64,000 bases of DNA from Corynebacterium incognita (GCF_014217255.1 NZ_CP059404.1:1550001-1614000), one strand, 5' to 3'; counted from the stretch's first letter, positions 44,848 to 55,787 are shown. Notes: generated by a model from the letters alone, not told the origin. Translations and numbers: made by a program.

Positions 44848-45618
44848 ATGCCAAATATTCTTCGTGGTGTTAATCCGGTGACTCGTCTGGCGCTCATGTT
44901 TTTGCTGACTACGCCGGTGTTGTTCAGCGTCGATTGGCTTAGCGCCAGCGTGTTGGTGGGGGTAACGATTGTCCTGGCGCCTTTGTGTGGGGTGTCCTGG
45001 TGGCGGTTAGGAAAAGCGTCGTGGCCGTTGCTGTTCCTGGCACCTTTGTCAGGTGTGTCCATGCTTTTGTATGGCAAAGAAGGCGGTGAGGTTTATTTCC
45101 GCTTCTGGATGGCGGCCATTACAGAGAACTCTATTGAGCTTGCAATAGGTATTAGCCTGCGAGTTCTAGCGGTCGCATTGCCGGTGATCGTGCTGGCACG
45201 AGACATTGACCCCACCGAGCTCGGTGATGGTTTAGCGCAAGTTGTAAAGTTGCCGGGGCGATTCGTGATTGGTGCCGTGGCTGGAGTGCGCATGGCAACA
45301 TTATTTCGAGATGACTGGGATTCTTTGGCGCGCGCCCGGCGTGCCAGAGGTTTAGGCGACAGGAATAAGGTTCGTCAATTCATGGACATGTCTTTCGGCA
45401 TTCTCGTGATGGCCCTGCGGCGGGGAAGCAAGCTGGCCACAGCCATGGAGGCCCGCGGATTTGGGCGTGAGTCAAAGTACGGAAAACAACGTACCTGGGC
45501 ACGGGTATCAACCATGAAACTCAAAGACTGGGTAATCATTGGGATCGGAGCAATCATTGCAATAATTCCCGTTATCGTTGCCGTGCAAGTGGGAACGTGG
45601 CGCTGGTTAGGGCTGTGA
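44848..45618 (+). CDS. ykoC: ECF transporter T component YkoC
   Basis: The 256-residue membrane protein couples the ATPases to YkoE. It has about five helices, and the two Ala-Arg-Gly coupling motifs are visible: RARRARGLGD and MEARGFGRES. It follows ykoD by five bases, so translation is coupled. The fourth gene of the operon follows after nine bases. Confidence 0.92.
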   Translation: MPNILRGVNPVTRLALMFLLTTPVLFSVDWLSASVLVGVTIVLAPLCGVSWWRLGKASWPLLFLAPLSGVSMLLYGKEGGEVYFRFWMAAITENSIELAIGISLRVLAVALPVIVLARDIDPTELGDGLAQVVKLPGRFVIGAVAGVRMATLFRDDWDSLARARRARGLGDRNKVRQFMDMSFGILVMALRRGSKLATAMEARGFGRESKYGKQRTWARVSTMKLKDWVIIGIGAIIAIIPVIVAVQVGTWRWLGL

Positions 45619-45627
45619 GGAAAAATT

Positions 45628-46338
45628 ATGACACTTGACTCGGGCGTGGACCCTGCGGGTCTACGCGGTACGGCTGAGTGCTGCGATTTGGATCCGCGCT
45701 CATTCAATGAGATTACGCAACGTATCATTGGCCTTGTGCAAGGGCATTTCGCGCACTGCGGGGCGGTTAGCGTGCTTATCGACGGCCCATCAGGCGCCGG
45801 CAAGACGAGCCTGGCTTCGGAACTCAGTAGAATTCTGTCCCGCTGCGTTCGAAGTTACGATTCGTCTTTGGCGGGGGACTTGAACGCGCACACATCGAGT
45901 GCGACGACACCGGCATTCGACGTGCAGATGGTTCATCTTGATGATTTTTATCCAGGCTGGGGAGGCCTAGCGGAAGGTTCCGCGATGGTTGCTTCTGACG
46001 TCTTTTCCCCAGAAAAACCTGGCTTTTGGCGGTGGGACTGGAAGAACAACCAGCGGGGCCAGTGGCACAACATCGAGCTAGATCGCACGCGCCGACGCTG
46101 CCTGATTGTGGAAGGTGTAGGCGCGGTTACGGCGGCCAACGAAAAGGCCGCGCGCGAGTTTGGTGGTGTTATCAAAGTGTTCGTTGACGGTCCGATGGAT
46201 CAGCGTAAAAAGCGTGCGCTCGGGCGCGATCCCGAATATGCGCAGTGGTTTGACATGTGGGCTGAGCAGGAATCGGATCACTTCGACAAGCTCGTCGATG
46301 ATGACGTTCAAATCGACGTTGTCTGGTGCTGGAACTAG
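45628..46338 (+). CDS. P-loop kinase-like protein in the thiamine operon
   Basis: The 236 residues resemble the uridine kinase/(deoxy)nucleoside kinase fold: Walker A DGPSGAGKTSLA (about 53-64), the substrate-side motif VHLDDFYPGW, WDWKNNQRGQWHNIELD and the Walker B-like RCLIVEGVGAV, then a basic lid-like region QRKKRALGRDPEYAQWF. The substrate is unknown. Its place as last gene of a TPP-riboswitch operon (GAGGA ribosome-binding site, nine bases after ykoC) suggests that it phosphorylates imported thiamine or hydroxymethylpyrimidine, but this is inference; the fold alone would suggest a nucleoside. Confidence 0.75.
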   Translation: MTLDSGVDPAGLRGTAECCDLDPRSFNEITQRIIGLVQGHFAHCGAVSVLIDGPSGAGKTSLASELSRILSRCVRSYDSSLAGDLNAHTSSATTPAFDVQMVHLDDFYPGWGGLAEGSAMVASDVFSPEKPGFWRWDWKNNQRGQWHNIELDRTRRRCLIVEGVGAVTAANEKAAREFGGVIKVFVDGPMDQRKKRALGRDPEYAQWFDMWAEQESDHFDKLVDDDVQIDVVWCWN

Positions 46339-46490
46339 TTCCCCAGCGCATAGAAGCGATGCACGATTTTTTGATCGTACACCGGCGTGTTAGTCTTCTT
46401 TGCAGTTCATCATCAGTAGCACGGCTTCGAGCATTGCTGCTGTGTGATGAAGAGTCTGATTGCTTCTCAAAGCCATCTGGACACGCGGAC

Positions 46491-46517
46491 GGGCCCTGCT
46501 ACAGAGCCCTCATTTTT
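46491..46517 (+). terminator. Hairpin with T-run in the rpsL leader
   Basis: GGGCCCTG (46491-46498) pairs with CAGAGCCC (46502-46509) with one mismatch, then TCATTTTTG. It ends 44 bases before rpsL and may terminate the thiamine operon or attenuate the str operon. Confidence 0.5.
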
Positions 46518-46560
46518 GCGTGTTTGGACAAAAGAATTTTCAACTACAGAAAGATAGTAA

Positions 46561-46932
46561 ATGCCTACTATTCAGCAGCTGGTCCGTAAGGGCCGCCGTG
46601 ACAAGAGCACGAAGGTTGCCACCGCTGCGCTGAAGGGTTCCCCTCAGCGCCGTGGCGTGTGCACCCGCGTGTATACCACCACCCCTAAGAAGCCGAACTC
46701 CGCACTGCGTAAGGTCGCCCGTGTGCGCCTGACCTCCGGTATCGAGGTTTCCGCATACATCCCAGGTGAGGGCCACAACCTGCAGGAGCACTCCATGGTG
46801 CTCGTGCGTGGCGGTCGTGTGAAGGACCTCCCAGGTGTTCGCTACAAGATCATCCGTGGCGCACTGGATACCCAGGGCGTGAAGGACCGTAAGCAGGCTC
46901 GTTCCCGCTACGGCGCAAAGAAAGGACAGTAG
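46561..46932 (+). CDS. rpsL: 30S ribosomal protein S12
   Basis: Decoding-site protein, 123 residues, beginning [12 protein letters not shown]. The streptomycin-sensitive lysines are intact in [11 protein letters not shown] and [12 protein letters not shown], so no classical resistance change is present. AGAAAGATAG precedes the ATG. It is the first gene of the str operon and rpsG follows four bases after its stop. Confidence 0.98.
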   Translation: MPTIQQLVRKGRRDKSTKVATAALKGSPQRRGVCTRVYTTTPKKPNSALRKVARVRLTSGIEVSAYIPGEGHNLQEHSMVLVRGGRVKDLPGVRYKIIRGALDTQGVKDRKQARSRYGAKKGQ

Positions 46933-46936
46933 TTAA

Positions 46937-47404
<468 letters not shown>

Positions 47405-47437
47405 TTTTTACCGGTCGGTGCCTTATACGCCGTACGG

Positions 47438-47514
47438 AATGACTCGAGTGACGAATAAACAAGCTTTAGCCCCTAGGGTGCTAGAGGTTCATATCGTTGC
47501 TCGAGTCATTTTTG
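47438..47514 (+). terminator. Hairpin after rpsG
   Basis: AATGACTCGAG (47438-47448) pairs with CTCGAGTCATT (47500-47510) across a long loop that contains a second small hairpin (CCTAGGGTGCTAG), followed by TTTGTG. fusA may therefore have its own promoter downstream. In 47515-47722 no gene is seen. Confidence 0.6.
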
Positions 47515-47722
47515 TGTGTATGTCGGCGGGCTAAACGGCACCCTACGTTTACTGCGGTCGCGCAGGTGACGTATTGTTTGGGGTTGAGGAGAAACCTCTT
47601 TCGCTGCCAAGCATGCCAATTAATGGCAAAATTGATCGAGAACAATCCATAGATGGCGTCTCATCGGTACTTAATGTGGCCGGTGCTTGCGCCTCGAACG
47701 ACTAACGAGTTGGGGTAAGACT

Positions 47723-49852
47723 GTGGCACAAGAAGTGCTTAAGGATCTGAACAAGGTTCGCAACATCGGCATCATGGCCCACATCGATGCTGGTAAGACC
47801 ACTACGACCGAGCGTATCCTCTTCTACACCGGTATCAACCGCAAGGTAGGCGAGACCCACGACGGTGGCGCGACCACTGACTGGATGGAGCAGGAGAAGG
47901 AGCGCGGTATCACCATTACCTCCGCTGCCGTGACCTGTTTCTGGGAAAACAACCAGATCAACATCATTGACACCCCGGGCCACGTGGACTTCACCGTTGA
48001 GGTGGAGCGCTCCCTGCGCGTTCTCGATGGCGCTGTGGCAGTGTTCGACGGCAAGGAAGGTGTTGAGCCGCAGTCCGAGCAGGTGTGGCGTCAGGCTGCA
48101 AAGTACGACGTTCCGCGTATCTGCTTCGTGAACAAGATGGACAAGATGGGTGCGGACTTTTACTACACCGTCCAGACCATCATCGACCGCCTGGGTGCGA
48201 AGCCGTTGGTCATGCAGCTGCCGATCGGCGCTGAGGATGACTTCGACGGTGTCGTTGACCTCATCGACATGAAGGCCCTCATGTGGCCGGGCAAGACCGA
48301 GATCGGCACCGAAGCTACCGTCGAGGAGATCCCGGCCGACCTGCAGGACAAGGCTGCTGAGTACCGCGAGAAGCTGCTCGAGACCGTCGCTGAGTCCGAT
48401 GAAGAGCTCATGGAGAAGTACTTCGGCGGCGAGGAGCTGACCAAGGAAGAGATCCAGGCTGCTATCCGCAGGATGGTCATCAACTCCGAGGTTTACCCGG
48501 TCTTCTGTGGTACCGCATACCGCAACAAGGGTGTCCAGCCGCTGCTCGACGCCGTTGTGGCATACCTGCCGAACCCGCTGGACGTCGGCGAGGTCGTCGG
48601 CCACGAGGTCGGCAACGAGGACAACGAGCTGACCCGTAAGCCTTCCGTGGAGTCCCCGTTCTCCGCATTGGCCTTCAAGATTGCTGCACACCCGTTCTTC
48701 GGGCAGCTGAACTTCATCCGCGTGTACTCCGGTCAGGTCACCCCGGGCACCGAGGTGCTGAACTCCTCCAAGGGGAAGAAGGAGCGCATCGGCAAGCTGT
48801 TCCAGATGCACGCCAACAAGGAGAACCCGGTTGAGCAGGCTGACGCGGGTAACATCTACGCCGTCATCGGCCTGAAGGACACCACCACTGGTGACACCCT
48901 CTGCTCCAAGGATGAGCCGATCATCCTCGAGTCCATGGACTTCCCGGATCCGGTTATCAAGGTGTCCATCGAGCCGAAGACCAAGGCTGACCAGGAGAAG
49001 CTGGGTACTGCTATCCAGAAACTGGCCGCTGAGGACCCGACCTTCACCGTGGAGCTGGACGAGGAGTCCGGCCAGACCGTCATCGGCGGTATGGGCGAGC
49101 TGCACCTGGACGTCCTGGTTGACCGCATGAAGCGCGAGTTCAAGGTTGAAGCAAACATCGGTAACCCGCAGGTTGCTTACCGCGAGACCATTCGCAAGAA
49201 GGTCGAGTCCCTGGACTACACCCACAAGAAGCAGACCGGTGGTTCGGGTCAGTTCGCAAAGGTCATCGTCACCATCGAACCTTACAGCCCGGATCCGGAG
49301 GAGCTGGAAGAGGGCGAGTCCGCAACCTACAAGTTCGACAACGTCGTCACCGGTGGCCGCATCCCGAAGGAGTACATCCCGTCCGTGGATGCGGGTATTC
49401 AGGACGCCATGCAGTACGGCTACCTCGCTGGCTTCCCGCTGGTGAACATCAAGGCAACCCTGGAAGACGGCGCTTACCACGACGTCGACTCCTCCGAGAT
49501 GGCCTTCAAGCTGGCAGGTTCCCAGGTTCTCAAGGAAGCTGTTGCTAAGGCAAAGCCTGTCCTGCTCGAGCCAGTGATGGCCGTCGAGGTTGTCACCCCT
49601 GAGGAGTACATGGGTACCGTGAACGGCGACATCTCCTCCCGCCGTGGCCAGGTCTACGCTATGGAAGACCGCTCCGGTGCGAAGGTTGTTCGCGCTAAGG
49701 TGCCACTGTCCGAGATGTTCGGCTACATCGGTGACCTGCGTTCCTCCACCGCTGGTCGTGCAAACTTCTCCATGGTCTTCGATTCCTACGCTGAGGTTCC
49801 TTCCTCCGTGGCGCAGGAGATCATCGAAGAGCGCACCGGCGGCAGCAACTAA
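47723..49852 (+). CDS. fusA: Elongation factor G
   Basis: Translocation GTPase, 709 residues, start [20 protein letters not shown] from GTG 47723. G motifs are AHIDAGKTT (G1), the switch segment [19 protein letters not shown] (G3) and [10 protein letters not shown] (G4). Domain IV-V motifs such as [15 protein letters not shown] and [15 protein letters not shown] are present. GGGGTAAG lies just before the start. It is full length with no sign of a paralogue. Confidence 0.98.
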   Translation: MAQEVLKDLNKVRNIGIMAHIDAGKTTTTERILFYTGINRKVGETHDGGATTDWMEQEKERGITITSAAVTCFWENNQINIIDTPGHVDFTVEVERSLRVLDGAVAVFDGKEGVEPQSEQVWRQAAKYDVPRICFVNKMDKMGADFYYTVQTIIDRLGAKPLVMQLPIGAEDDFDGVVDLIDMKALMWPGKTEIGTEATVEEIPADLQDKAAEYREKLLETVAESDEELMEKYFGGEELTKEEIQAAIRRMVINSEVYPVFCGTAYRNKGVQPLLDAVVAYLPNPLDVGEVVGHEVGNEDNELTRKPSVESPFSALAFKIAAHPFFGQLNFIRVYSGQVTPGTEVLNSSKGKKERIGKLFQMHANKENPVEQADAGNIYAVIGLKDTTTGDTLCSKDEPIILESMDFPDPVIKVSIEPKTKADQEKLGTAIQKLAAEDPTFTVELDEESGQTVIGGMGELHLDVLVDRMKREFKVEANIGNPQVAYRETIRKKVESLDYTHKKQTGGSGQFAKVIVTIEPYSPDPEELEEGESATYKFDNVVTGGRIPKEYIPSVDAGIQDAMQYGYLAGFPLVNIKATLEDGAYHDVDSSEMAFKLAGSQVLKEAVAKAKPVLLEPVMAVEVVTPEEYMGTVNGDISSRRGQVYAMEDRSGAKVVRAKVPLSEMFGYIGDLRSSTAGRANFSMVFDSYAEVPSSVAQEIIEERTGGSN

Positions 49853-50277
49853 AAGCTAGCCTCCGCGGAAGTTTCGCGGGGCGTCGCCTCGGTCCTTTGC
49901 CCACCACTTGCCAGGGTGGTGAGCAGGGGTTGTGGCTTATCGATGCCCCGTGGGTTCCGCACGTGGGTAGCGGTCGCGCTGAACCAGACCCCAATGGTGG
50001 GTGTGGTTGAGCCGGCCGTTACCCTGTATCACTAGGATCCAGAAAGATTCTTGCTTGATGTGGCGTGCGGCCGCGCCTAGATGCCGCGGCCATACAACCT
50101 ACTGGGGCGGTTTGAAAAAACCGCAGCAGAAATCTAGGATCTTGTAACTGGCACGTAAAAAGTAAGCGTCGCTATGGTGCTCGTCCCGCTTCGTTGTGAG
50201 GGGAGTGCACTACCGACATCTGTCAACCAACGTGGCTGCGAAGGTCGTAGCCACCATGAAGTCCAGGAGGACATACA
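49853..50277 (+). promoter_or_regulatory. fusA-tuf intergenic region
   Basis: These 425 bases have no gene. Two hairpins follow fusA (CCGCG/CGCGG at 49863-49879 and CACCAC/GTGGTG at 49902-49921). A TAGGAT hexamer at 50033-50038 is a candidate -10 for a separate tuf promoter with a leader of about 240 bases. The ribosome-binding site AGGAGGA lies just before tuf. Confidence 0.35.
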
Positions 50278-51468
<1,191 letters not shown>

Positions 51469-51510
51469 TTCAACTTTCTGTTAGTGAGTTAAGCGAGAGC
51501 GAAATTCACT

Positions 51511-51553
51511 AGGGCCGAGGGTCGTTCCTGCTTCGCGCAGGGACGGCCCTTTC
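51511..51553 (+). terminator. Terminator after tuf
   Basis: AGGGCCG...TCGTTCCTG pairs with CAGGGACGGCCCT across CTTCGCG (51511-51550), followed by TTTCG. Confidence 0.85.
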
Positions 51554-51571
51554 GCTATTGTTAGACAAGTT

Positions 51572-52303
51572 ATGCATGAACCCGCCGCCAATGACCCGAC
51601 ACGTATCCCGAGGCTTCTCGACGCCCTGCGCTCGGTGTGGGAGGGGCAGCCGGACCTCACCTTCGGCAACCTCATGGGCATGGTGGGCAATCATGGTGTG
51701 TCGTGGGGGACGACCGATGGGGAGGTCGAAGATATCCTCTTCGCCATCCGCGCTGTGCGCCCGGATTCCGTGCCGCTGTTGGAGGGGCGCGCTGAAGGTT
51801 TGTGGCGTATCGCGGTAGGGCAGCGGCGCATTGTCCTTGCGGCGGACTACGTCGTCGTGCAGGGCGCCGACGCCCGTGATCAGCCGGTCGTGTGGCCTTA
51901 TTCTCGGCTGCGCCCCATCGGGCCGGCGCGGCCGCTGGTGATCGTGGACTCCGAGGGCTTCGAGCACCGTCTCGGCGTTGCAGATAGCGTCGTCGCTCTT
52001 GACGCCTCTTCGGCCCCGCGGTGGGATGGACTGCGCCACTCGCGCTCTGTGCCCGGCGACCACGTCCTAGTCGTCGCGCTAGAAGATGACACCACCGTGG
52101 TCGTTGGCCGCACATTGCGTCGTTATGAGCGCGGCCGCCGCGAACTTCACAGCAGCGAGGATAAGTGGGAACTCCTCACCAACGTCGACGTCGGTAAGCC
52201 CTTTCGCGCACAGTTAAGCAGTGGCGCCGAGATTGAGTTGGCACCCGTGCGCGCCATGTGGCTCGCGGACGCCCCGGAGGCAGAGGTGAAGCTACCGAAT
52301 TAG
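51572..52303 (+). CDS. Unidentified protein, 243 residues
   Basis: I do not recognise the family with confidence. The N-terminal 55 residues (RLLDALRSVWEGQPDLTFGN, then DGEVEDILFAIRAVRP) look like a helical domain. Beta-rich segments follow (VVVQGADARDQPVVWPYSRL, DHVLVVALEDDTTVVVGRTL), and the C-terminal SGAEIELAPVRAMWL suggests a small barrel-like end. No signal peptide or membrane helix is present, so it is probably cytosolic. A TAGACA element lies just upstream of the ATG (51572), which may make it leaderless. It converges on the stress operon and overlaps its last gene by four bases. Confidence 0.65.
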   Translation: MHEPAANDPTRIPRLLDALRSVWEGQPDLTFGNLMGMVGNHGVSWGTTDGEVEDILFAIRAVRPDSVPLLEGRAEGLWRIAVGQRRIVLAADYVVVQGADARDQPVVWPYSRLRPIGPARPLVIVDSEGFEHRLGVADSVVALDASSAPRWDGLRHSRSVPGDHVLVVALEDDTTVVVGRTLRRYERGRRELHSSEDKWELLTNVDVGKPFRAQLSSGAEIELAPVRAMWLADAPEAEVKLPN

Positions 52304-52860
52304 AGCTTCTTCACCGGTGAGCATTCCACCTTGTACAGCGTCTCGAGGCGCACGCCATCGAGTGCGGCACGGAGATCGCGCTCGGTCTCTTCAAGCAGGC
52401 GGAGCACAACATTAAAACCATAAGCCGGATTGGCTTCCACCCGGAAGGTCCACAGGTCGGTGCCCCGCTCAGTGGCGATGCGGGAGGTGACCTTATCCAC
52501 CGCCGGGTGTTCGGTGAGGGATTCCCCGATAGCGGATGCCAACGCCGGGAGGTTGATAGAGACCTTGCCCCGGCTATCCGACGCCGCGAGTTCCACTTTG
52601 CCGATCTTGCGTTGCCGCAGGTTAGCGGAAATCATTAGCACGCCGGCAACAAACAGCGCCAAAGCTCCTGCCACCGCCGCGTACTTGTACCAACCGGCGG
52701 TGGTGAGTGTCGCCCACCAGTTGCGGTCGATACGCTCAGCCAACCACAGCGCAGGGCGGACGTGCCACAGGGTCAATAACGGCCACGCCCCGAGCGCGAT
52801 GAGCAGTATGCCCAACAGCCCGCACAACAGGCGGTTAAACGCCGAGAGTTTCTTGGTCAT
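52300..52860 (-). CDS. AmaP-like membrane anchor of the Asp23/Gls24 stress operon
   Basis: The 186 residues have two N-terminal membrane helices (about 10-32 and 58-80), then a cytosolic domain with VSINLPALASAIGESLTEHP and RVEANPAYGFNVVLRLLEET. This is the layout of AmaP, which in Staphylococcus anchors Asp23 to the membrane. It is the last of six co-directional genes with gaps of two bases or small overlaps. Function is inferred from layout and neighbours. Confidence 0.75.
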   Translation of the reverse strand: MTKKLSAFNRLLCGLLGILLIALGAWPLLTLWHVRPALWLAERIDRNWWATLTTAGWYKYAAVAGALALFVAGVLMISANLRQRKIGKVELAASDSRGKVSINLPALASAIGESLTEHPAVDKVTSRIATERGTDLWTFRVEANPAYGFNVVLRLLEETERDLRAALDGVRLETLYKVECSPVKKL

Positions 52861-52862
52861 CG

Positions 52863-53423
52863 TCAGGCCTCCTCTCCGCTGTACACTTCGCCCATTTCCT
52901 CGGTGGCGGCTTCCACGGTCACCGATACCTTCGGCGGGGAGGGCAGCACGCTGAGCGCGGTGGTGATTGCGGAGTGGACACGCGCCTGCAGCCCAGCGTC
53001 CTCGGAGTCACCGTTGACAACGACGTGTGCGTGCTTGGAGGTCACTGTCGCTCGAGCCGCTGCGACACCAGGGGTGCGCTGGGCGGTGGCGGAACATACG
53101 CGGGCGATGTCCACGGGGCGCGTCCAGGCAGAGATAGTGCTAGAGGTCAGTGCGCGGTGGGTGCGTCGCCGCGGCTTCAGCGCGGCAAAGACCCCGACGC
53201 CCCCCACAGCGATGGAGATGATCGCCAAGGGGATGCCCCAGGCGGGTAGTTCTGTGCTCGCCATGGCATCTGCGAGTGGCTGGATCCAGGAACCCCAGGG
53301 GGAGTCGGTCCAAGCGATCCAAGCCTCGCGGGCCAACACGATGGAAAACGCCAGGGCGAGTATGCCTAGGAGGATTACCAGAATGCGCACTGACGCCAGG
53401 GCACGTGGGGCGGGAGCACTCAC
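52863..53423 (-). CDS. DUF6286-type membrane protein of the stress operon
   Basis: 186 residues: two membrane helices (about 12-32 and 62-82), a basic linker (KPRRRTHRAL) and a C-terminal Asp23-like domain (VDIARVCSATAQRTPGVAAA, VTSKHAHVVVNGD). It resembles actinobacterial proteins labelled DUF6286 that always travel with Gls24-family genes. The start overlaps the previous gene's stop by four bases and the stop lies two bases before the AmaP-like gene, so the operon is tight. Confidence 0.7.
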   Translation of the reverse strand: MSAPAPRALASVRILVILLGILALAFSIVLAREAWIAWTDSPWGSWIQPLADAMASTELPAWGIPLAIISIAVGGVGVFAALKPRRRTHRALTSSTISAWTRPVDIARVCSATAQRTPGVAAARATVTSKHAHVVVNGDSEDAGLQARVHSAITTALSVLPSPPKVSVTVEAATEEMGEVYSGEEA

Positions 53424-54010
53424 GAGGCGTCACCTCCTGGGGCGAAAAGTCGCGTGACAGTGATTGGGCGTAGCGGCTGTGGAGGTAGCGTTGTAATCTC
53501 CTTCAACGCAGCGGCAGGCCGTACCGTCACCGGACGCAGCGGCCCTGGCTGCGGTACAGCGGGGCGAGCGAGGGCGTGCTGCTGGCGTACCTGCGGAGAC
53601 CAAGCATTGAGCTCGCGGTAGCGCGGCCGCGCCGCGTAAAACGCGGGGCGGCGTAGGTCTGTGCTGTGTACTCGACGCCCAGGGCGCGCCTGTCCAATCT
53701 CCACGTTGATGCGCGACGTCTCAAAACCCGCGTAAACCGCGAGGGCGTCGGCGATCGCCTGCCGGACGGTGGCGGCTACGTGCGTCGTGGGGCTGGGCCA
53801 GCTGACTGCAAGGAAGGCGTCCACGGAAGCTAAACAGTGGGTGTTATCCACCTGGACGTGAAAGCGCGGGAACGAACGCCCAGCGATACCTCCCAGCTTG
53901 GCTTCGGTCTCCACGGTGCCGGGCACGCTACGCACCGCTGTCGCAGCCAGCTTTTCGATGACCTTGGGCTCGATAATCGTGTCCCCGAGTGACGTTGTTG
54001 ACTCTGCCAT
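53420..54010 (-). CDS. Asp23/Gls24-family protein with proline-rich tail
   Basis: About 196 residues. The N-terminal 110 carry the Asp23/Gls24 pattern (IEPKVIEKLAATAVRSVPGT, then HVAATVRQAIADALAVYAGF and SRINVEIGQ). The remaining 80 form an Arg/Pro-rich tail not typical of the family. There is no membrane helix. ATG 54010 has AGGA ten bases upstream; GTG 54019 is the alternative start. It probably binds the membrane-anchored partners encoded downstream. Confidence 0.75.
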   Translation of the reverse strand: MAESTTSLGDTIIEPKVIEKLAATAVRSVPGTVETEAKLGGIAGRSFPRFHVQVDNTHCLASVDAFLAVSWPSPTTHVAATVRQAIADALAVYAGFETSRINVEIGQARPGRRVHSTDLRRPAFYAARPRYRELNAWSPQVRQQHALARPAVPQPGPLRPVTVRPAAALKEITTLPPQPLRPITVTRLFAPGGDAS

Positions 54011-54022
54011 GGTTGTCACGTC

Positions 54023-54211
54023 CTAGGCCTTGCCCTTGCCGATGAAGTTATTCCACAGCTCCATCAGGTTGACGCGGCCGTCAAAATGAGCGCCGATCAG
54101 CCCGCCGACGGTGGCCAGGACCAATGCCAAAATGATCGCCGGGCTGCCCAGCATGATGGCAATCGCCACTGCGAGGCCGATGAGGACTCCGAGAATCGTG
54201 TAGTTAAACAT
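54023..54211 (-). CDS. DUF2273 small membrane protein
   Basis: 62 residues: two membrane helices joined by a short turn (LGVLIGLAVAIAIMLGSPAI, then ALVLATVGGLIGAHFDGRV). This is the usual DUF2273 partner in Asp23/Gls24 operons. It lies between two Gls24-type genes. Confidence 0.85.
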   Translation of the reverse strand: MFNYTILGVLIGLAVAIAIMLGSPAIILALVLATVGGLIGAHFDGRVNLMELWNNFIGKGKA

Positions 54212-54220
54212 GAGGGCTAA

Positions 54221-54592
54221 TCACCGTAAACCTTCCAAGCTATCGCCGAAGCTGCCGGTGGCAGCGGCGAATCGAACGTCAATGTGCGGGGAGTTGAACC
54301 CGGCCGAGTGGAGAATCTCCCGAGCGGTGGCCTGGATGGCAGTTCCCAATTCGGGCAGGGACACCACGGTGGAAACGTCAACGACAGGATAGATCTCTAC
54401 ACGAAACTCGTCCGATAACGGTGTGCGTAGGCCCGGGACCTTCCCGCCGGGGAGGAGGAGAGCCAACTCGCCGTAGTCGCCGCTGTACATGCCCGCAACG
54501 CCGTGCAGACTGCACACGGCGTCGGAAAGCTTCTGTGCCACAGCCAGGTCAAGGGCCGGCGGCGAACTGGGGCGTGGGGAGTAATCGGCCAC
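54221..54592 (-). CDS. Small Asp23-like protein of the stress operon
   Basis: 123 residues without signal or membrane helix. LDLAVAQKLSDAVCSLHGVA and VVDVSTVVSLPELGTAIQAT follow the spacing of Asp23-family domains but are divergent, so the family call is tentative. It starts at GTG 54592, 13 bases after the previous gene, and is followed after nine bases by the DUF2273 gene. Confidence 0.6.
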   Translation of the reverse strand: MADYSPRPSSPPALDLAVAQKLSDAVCSLHGVAGMYSGDYGELALLLPGGKVPGLRTPLSDEFRVEIYPVVDVSTVVSLPELGTAIQATAREILHSAGFNSPHIDVRFAAATGSFGDSLEGLR

Positions 54593-54605
54593 GGTTAACG
54601 CCCGC

Positions 54606-55217
54606 CTAAGACTGTGGGGGGTGGGATTGCGGAGCTCCGGTCTGCGGAGTCGTGGGGGCTGCCGCGGAGGACACCGGCGGTGCCGCCGGAGCGGCCGGGG
54701 TGCCCGCGGCGTCGGAGTCCTCGCTGACCTCGTTCGGGAGCTTCACATCGTGCACAGTCACATCCACGCGCTCTACGACGAGGCCGGTCATGCGCTCCAC
54801 GCCGGTGATGATGTTGCGGCGGATCGCCTCCGCTAATTCGTGAATGGCCACGCCGTACTCCGCGATAATGGCCACGCCTACGGTGGCCACGCCGTTATGG
54901 ATGGCCACGGACACGCCCTGGCGCACGTCGGTATTGGCGCCGAAGGACTCGCGCAAGTTGCTCAGAACCCGCGCGCTGCCCGCGCCCAGGCTGGCCACGC
55001 CAGATACCTCACGCGCAGCGATGCCCGCGATTTTGGACACTACGGCGTCCTCAATCACCGTGGTGCCGGACTGGGTATGAAGGTTGGAGTTTGCCGCGGC
55101 GTCAGCTCCATAAGCCGTGGCAAGTGCATCATTCCCGGGGTTTGTGGTGCCGACACCCGGAGTCGTGGTACCGGGATCAAACTGATCGGTGGTGTGCTCA
55201 TTCTCGGGGGAGTTCAT
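54606..55217 (-). CDS. Asp23/Gls24 family envelope stress response protein
   Basis: 203 residues. After a Thr/Gly/Asn-rich leader (about 1-50) comes the conserved domain: VIEDAVVSKIAGIAAREVSG, GVSVAIHNGVATVGVAIIAE and ITGVERMTGLVVERVDVTVH, then a Pro/Ala-rich tail. It is the first gene of the operon. ATG 55217 is chosen over ATG 55229 because a TATGCT -10 hexamer on the minus strand ends seven bases before it, giving a leaderless mRNA. Family members respond to alkaline or envelope stress in Gram-positive bacteria. Confidence 0.88.
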   Translation of the reverse strand: MNSPENEHTTDQFDPGTTTPGVGTTNPGNDALATAYGADAAANSNLHTQSGTTVIEDAVVSKIAGIAAREVSGVASLGAGSARVLSNLRESFGANTDVRQGVSVAIHNGVATVGVAIIAEYGVAIHELAEAIRRNIITGVERMTGLVVERVDVTVHDVKLPNEVSEDSDAAGTPAAPAAPPVSSAAAPTTPQTGAPQSHPPQS

Positions 55218-55224
55218 GACATCG

Positions 55225-55230
55225 AGCATA
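55225..55230 (-). promoter_or_regulatory. -10 hexamer TATGCT of the Asp23/Gls24 operon
   Basis: TATGCT read on the minus strand ends seven bases before the ATG at 55217. It decides the start codon and implies a leaderless transcript. Confidence 0.5.
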
Positions 55231-55787
55231 ACTGCAAAAAGAGCAGTTTGATTTATGGCGCCACGGCATGGTTCAATACAGGGGTTGCTTTAACACAACG
55301 CTTGTAAACACGCGGGCTCAAGGCCTCAGGGTTAGGAAGCGTTGCTGGTGAGGCGAACATGACACCTTTGTTTGGCGGCTTCCGTCGTCATGGAAGGTCT
55401 TTCAATCGGGCTAGGTCCGCGAGAACGAGGTTCGTAAGTTCCACGTTGTCGTCATGGTAAGTGACATCCCGAGCGAAATGGACTGGAGAAGGGCATGGCA
55501 AATAAACAGCGGCAGTATATGTAAGGTGGCGCCACGTGTAATGCGTGACAACCGTCCTCCTTCCTACATTTCTTGGCGTCGGGTCTTGTACCCCGTCTGG
55601 GAAACACTGGATGCACGTTTGTTTGTCTCACGTGCCCGGAACCCAGGTCAGTCATGGCAGTCAAGTCAACTGGCGTTGCGCCCGTGCCCATTCAATGGTT
55701 CGGACAACGTTATAGAGAAAATCGAGAAGCTATATTCCCACCGCTTCACAACACGTGAATGTGGGACATGCGAGGAAGAGGATAAGC
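55231..55787 (+). promoter_or_regulatory. Divergent region and long leader of the S10 operon
   Basis: About 560 bases without a gene lie between the stress operon and rpsJ. The rpsJ side probably carries a long leader in which ribosomal protein feedback could act, as known for S10 operons elsewhere. I could not identify a specific fold. A TTATAG-like hexamer near 55709 is one promoter candidate, and GAGGAAGAGG precedes rpsJ. Confidence 0.3.

Noticed and set aside
46561..46932. Streptomycin-resistance substitution in rpsL
   Set aside because: Both key lysines are present in their usual contexts.
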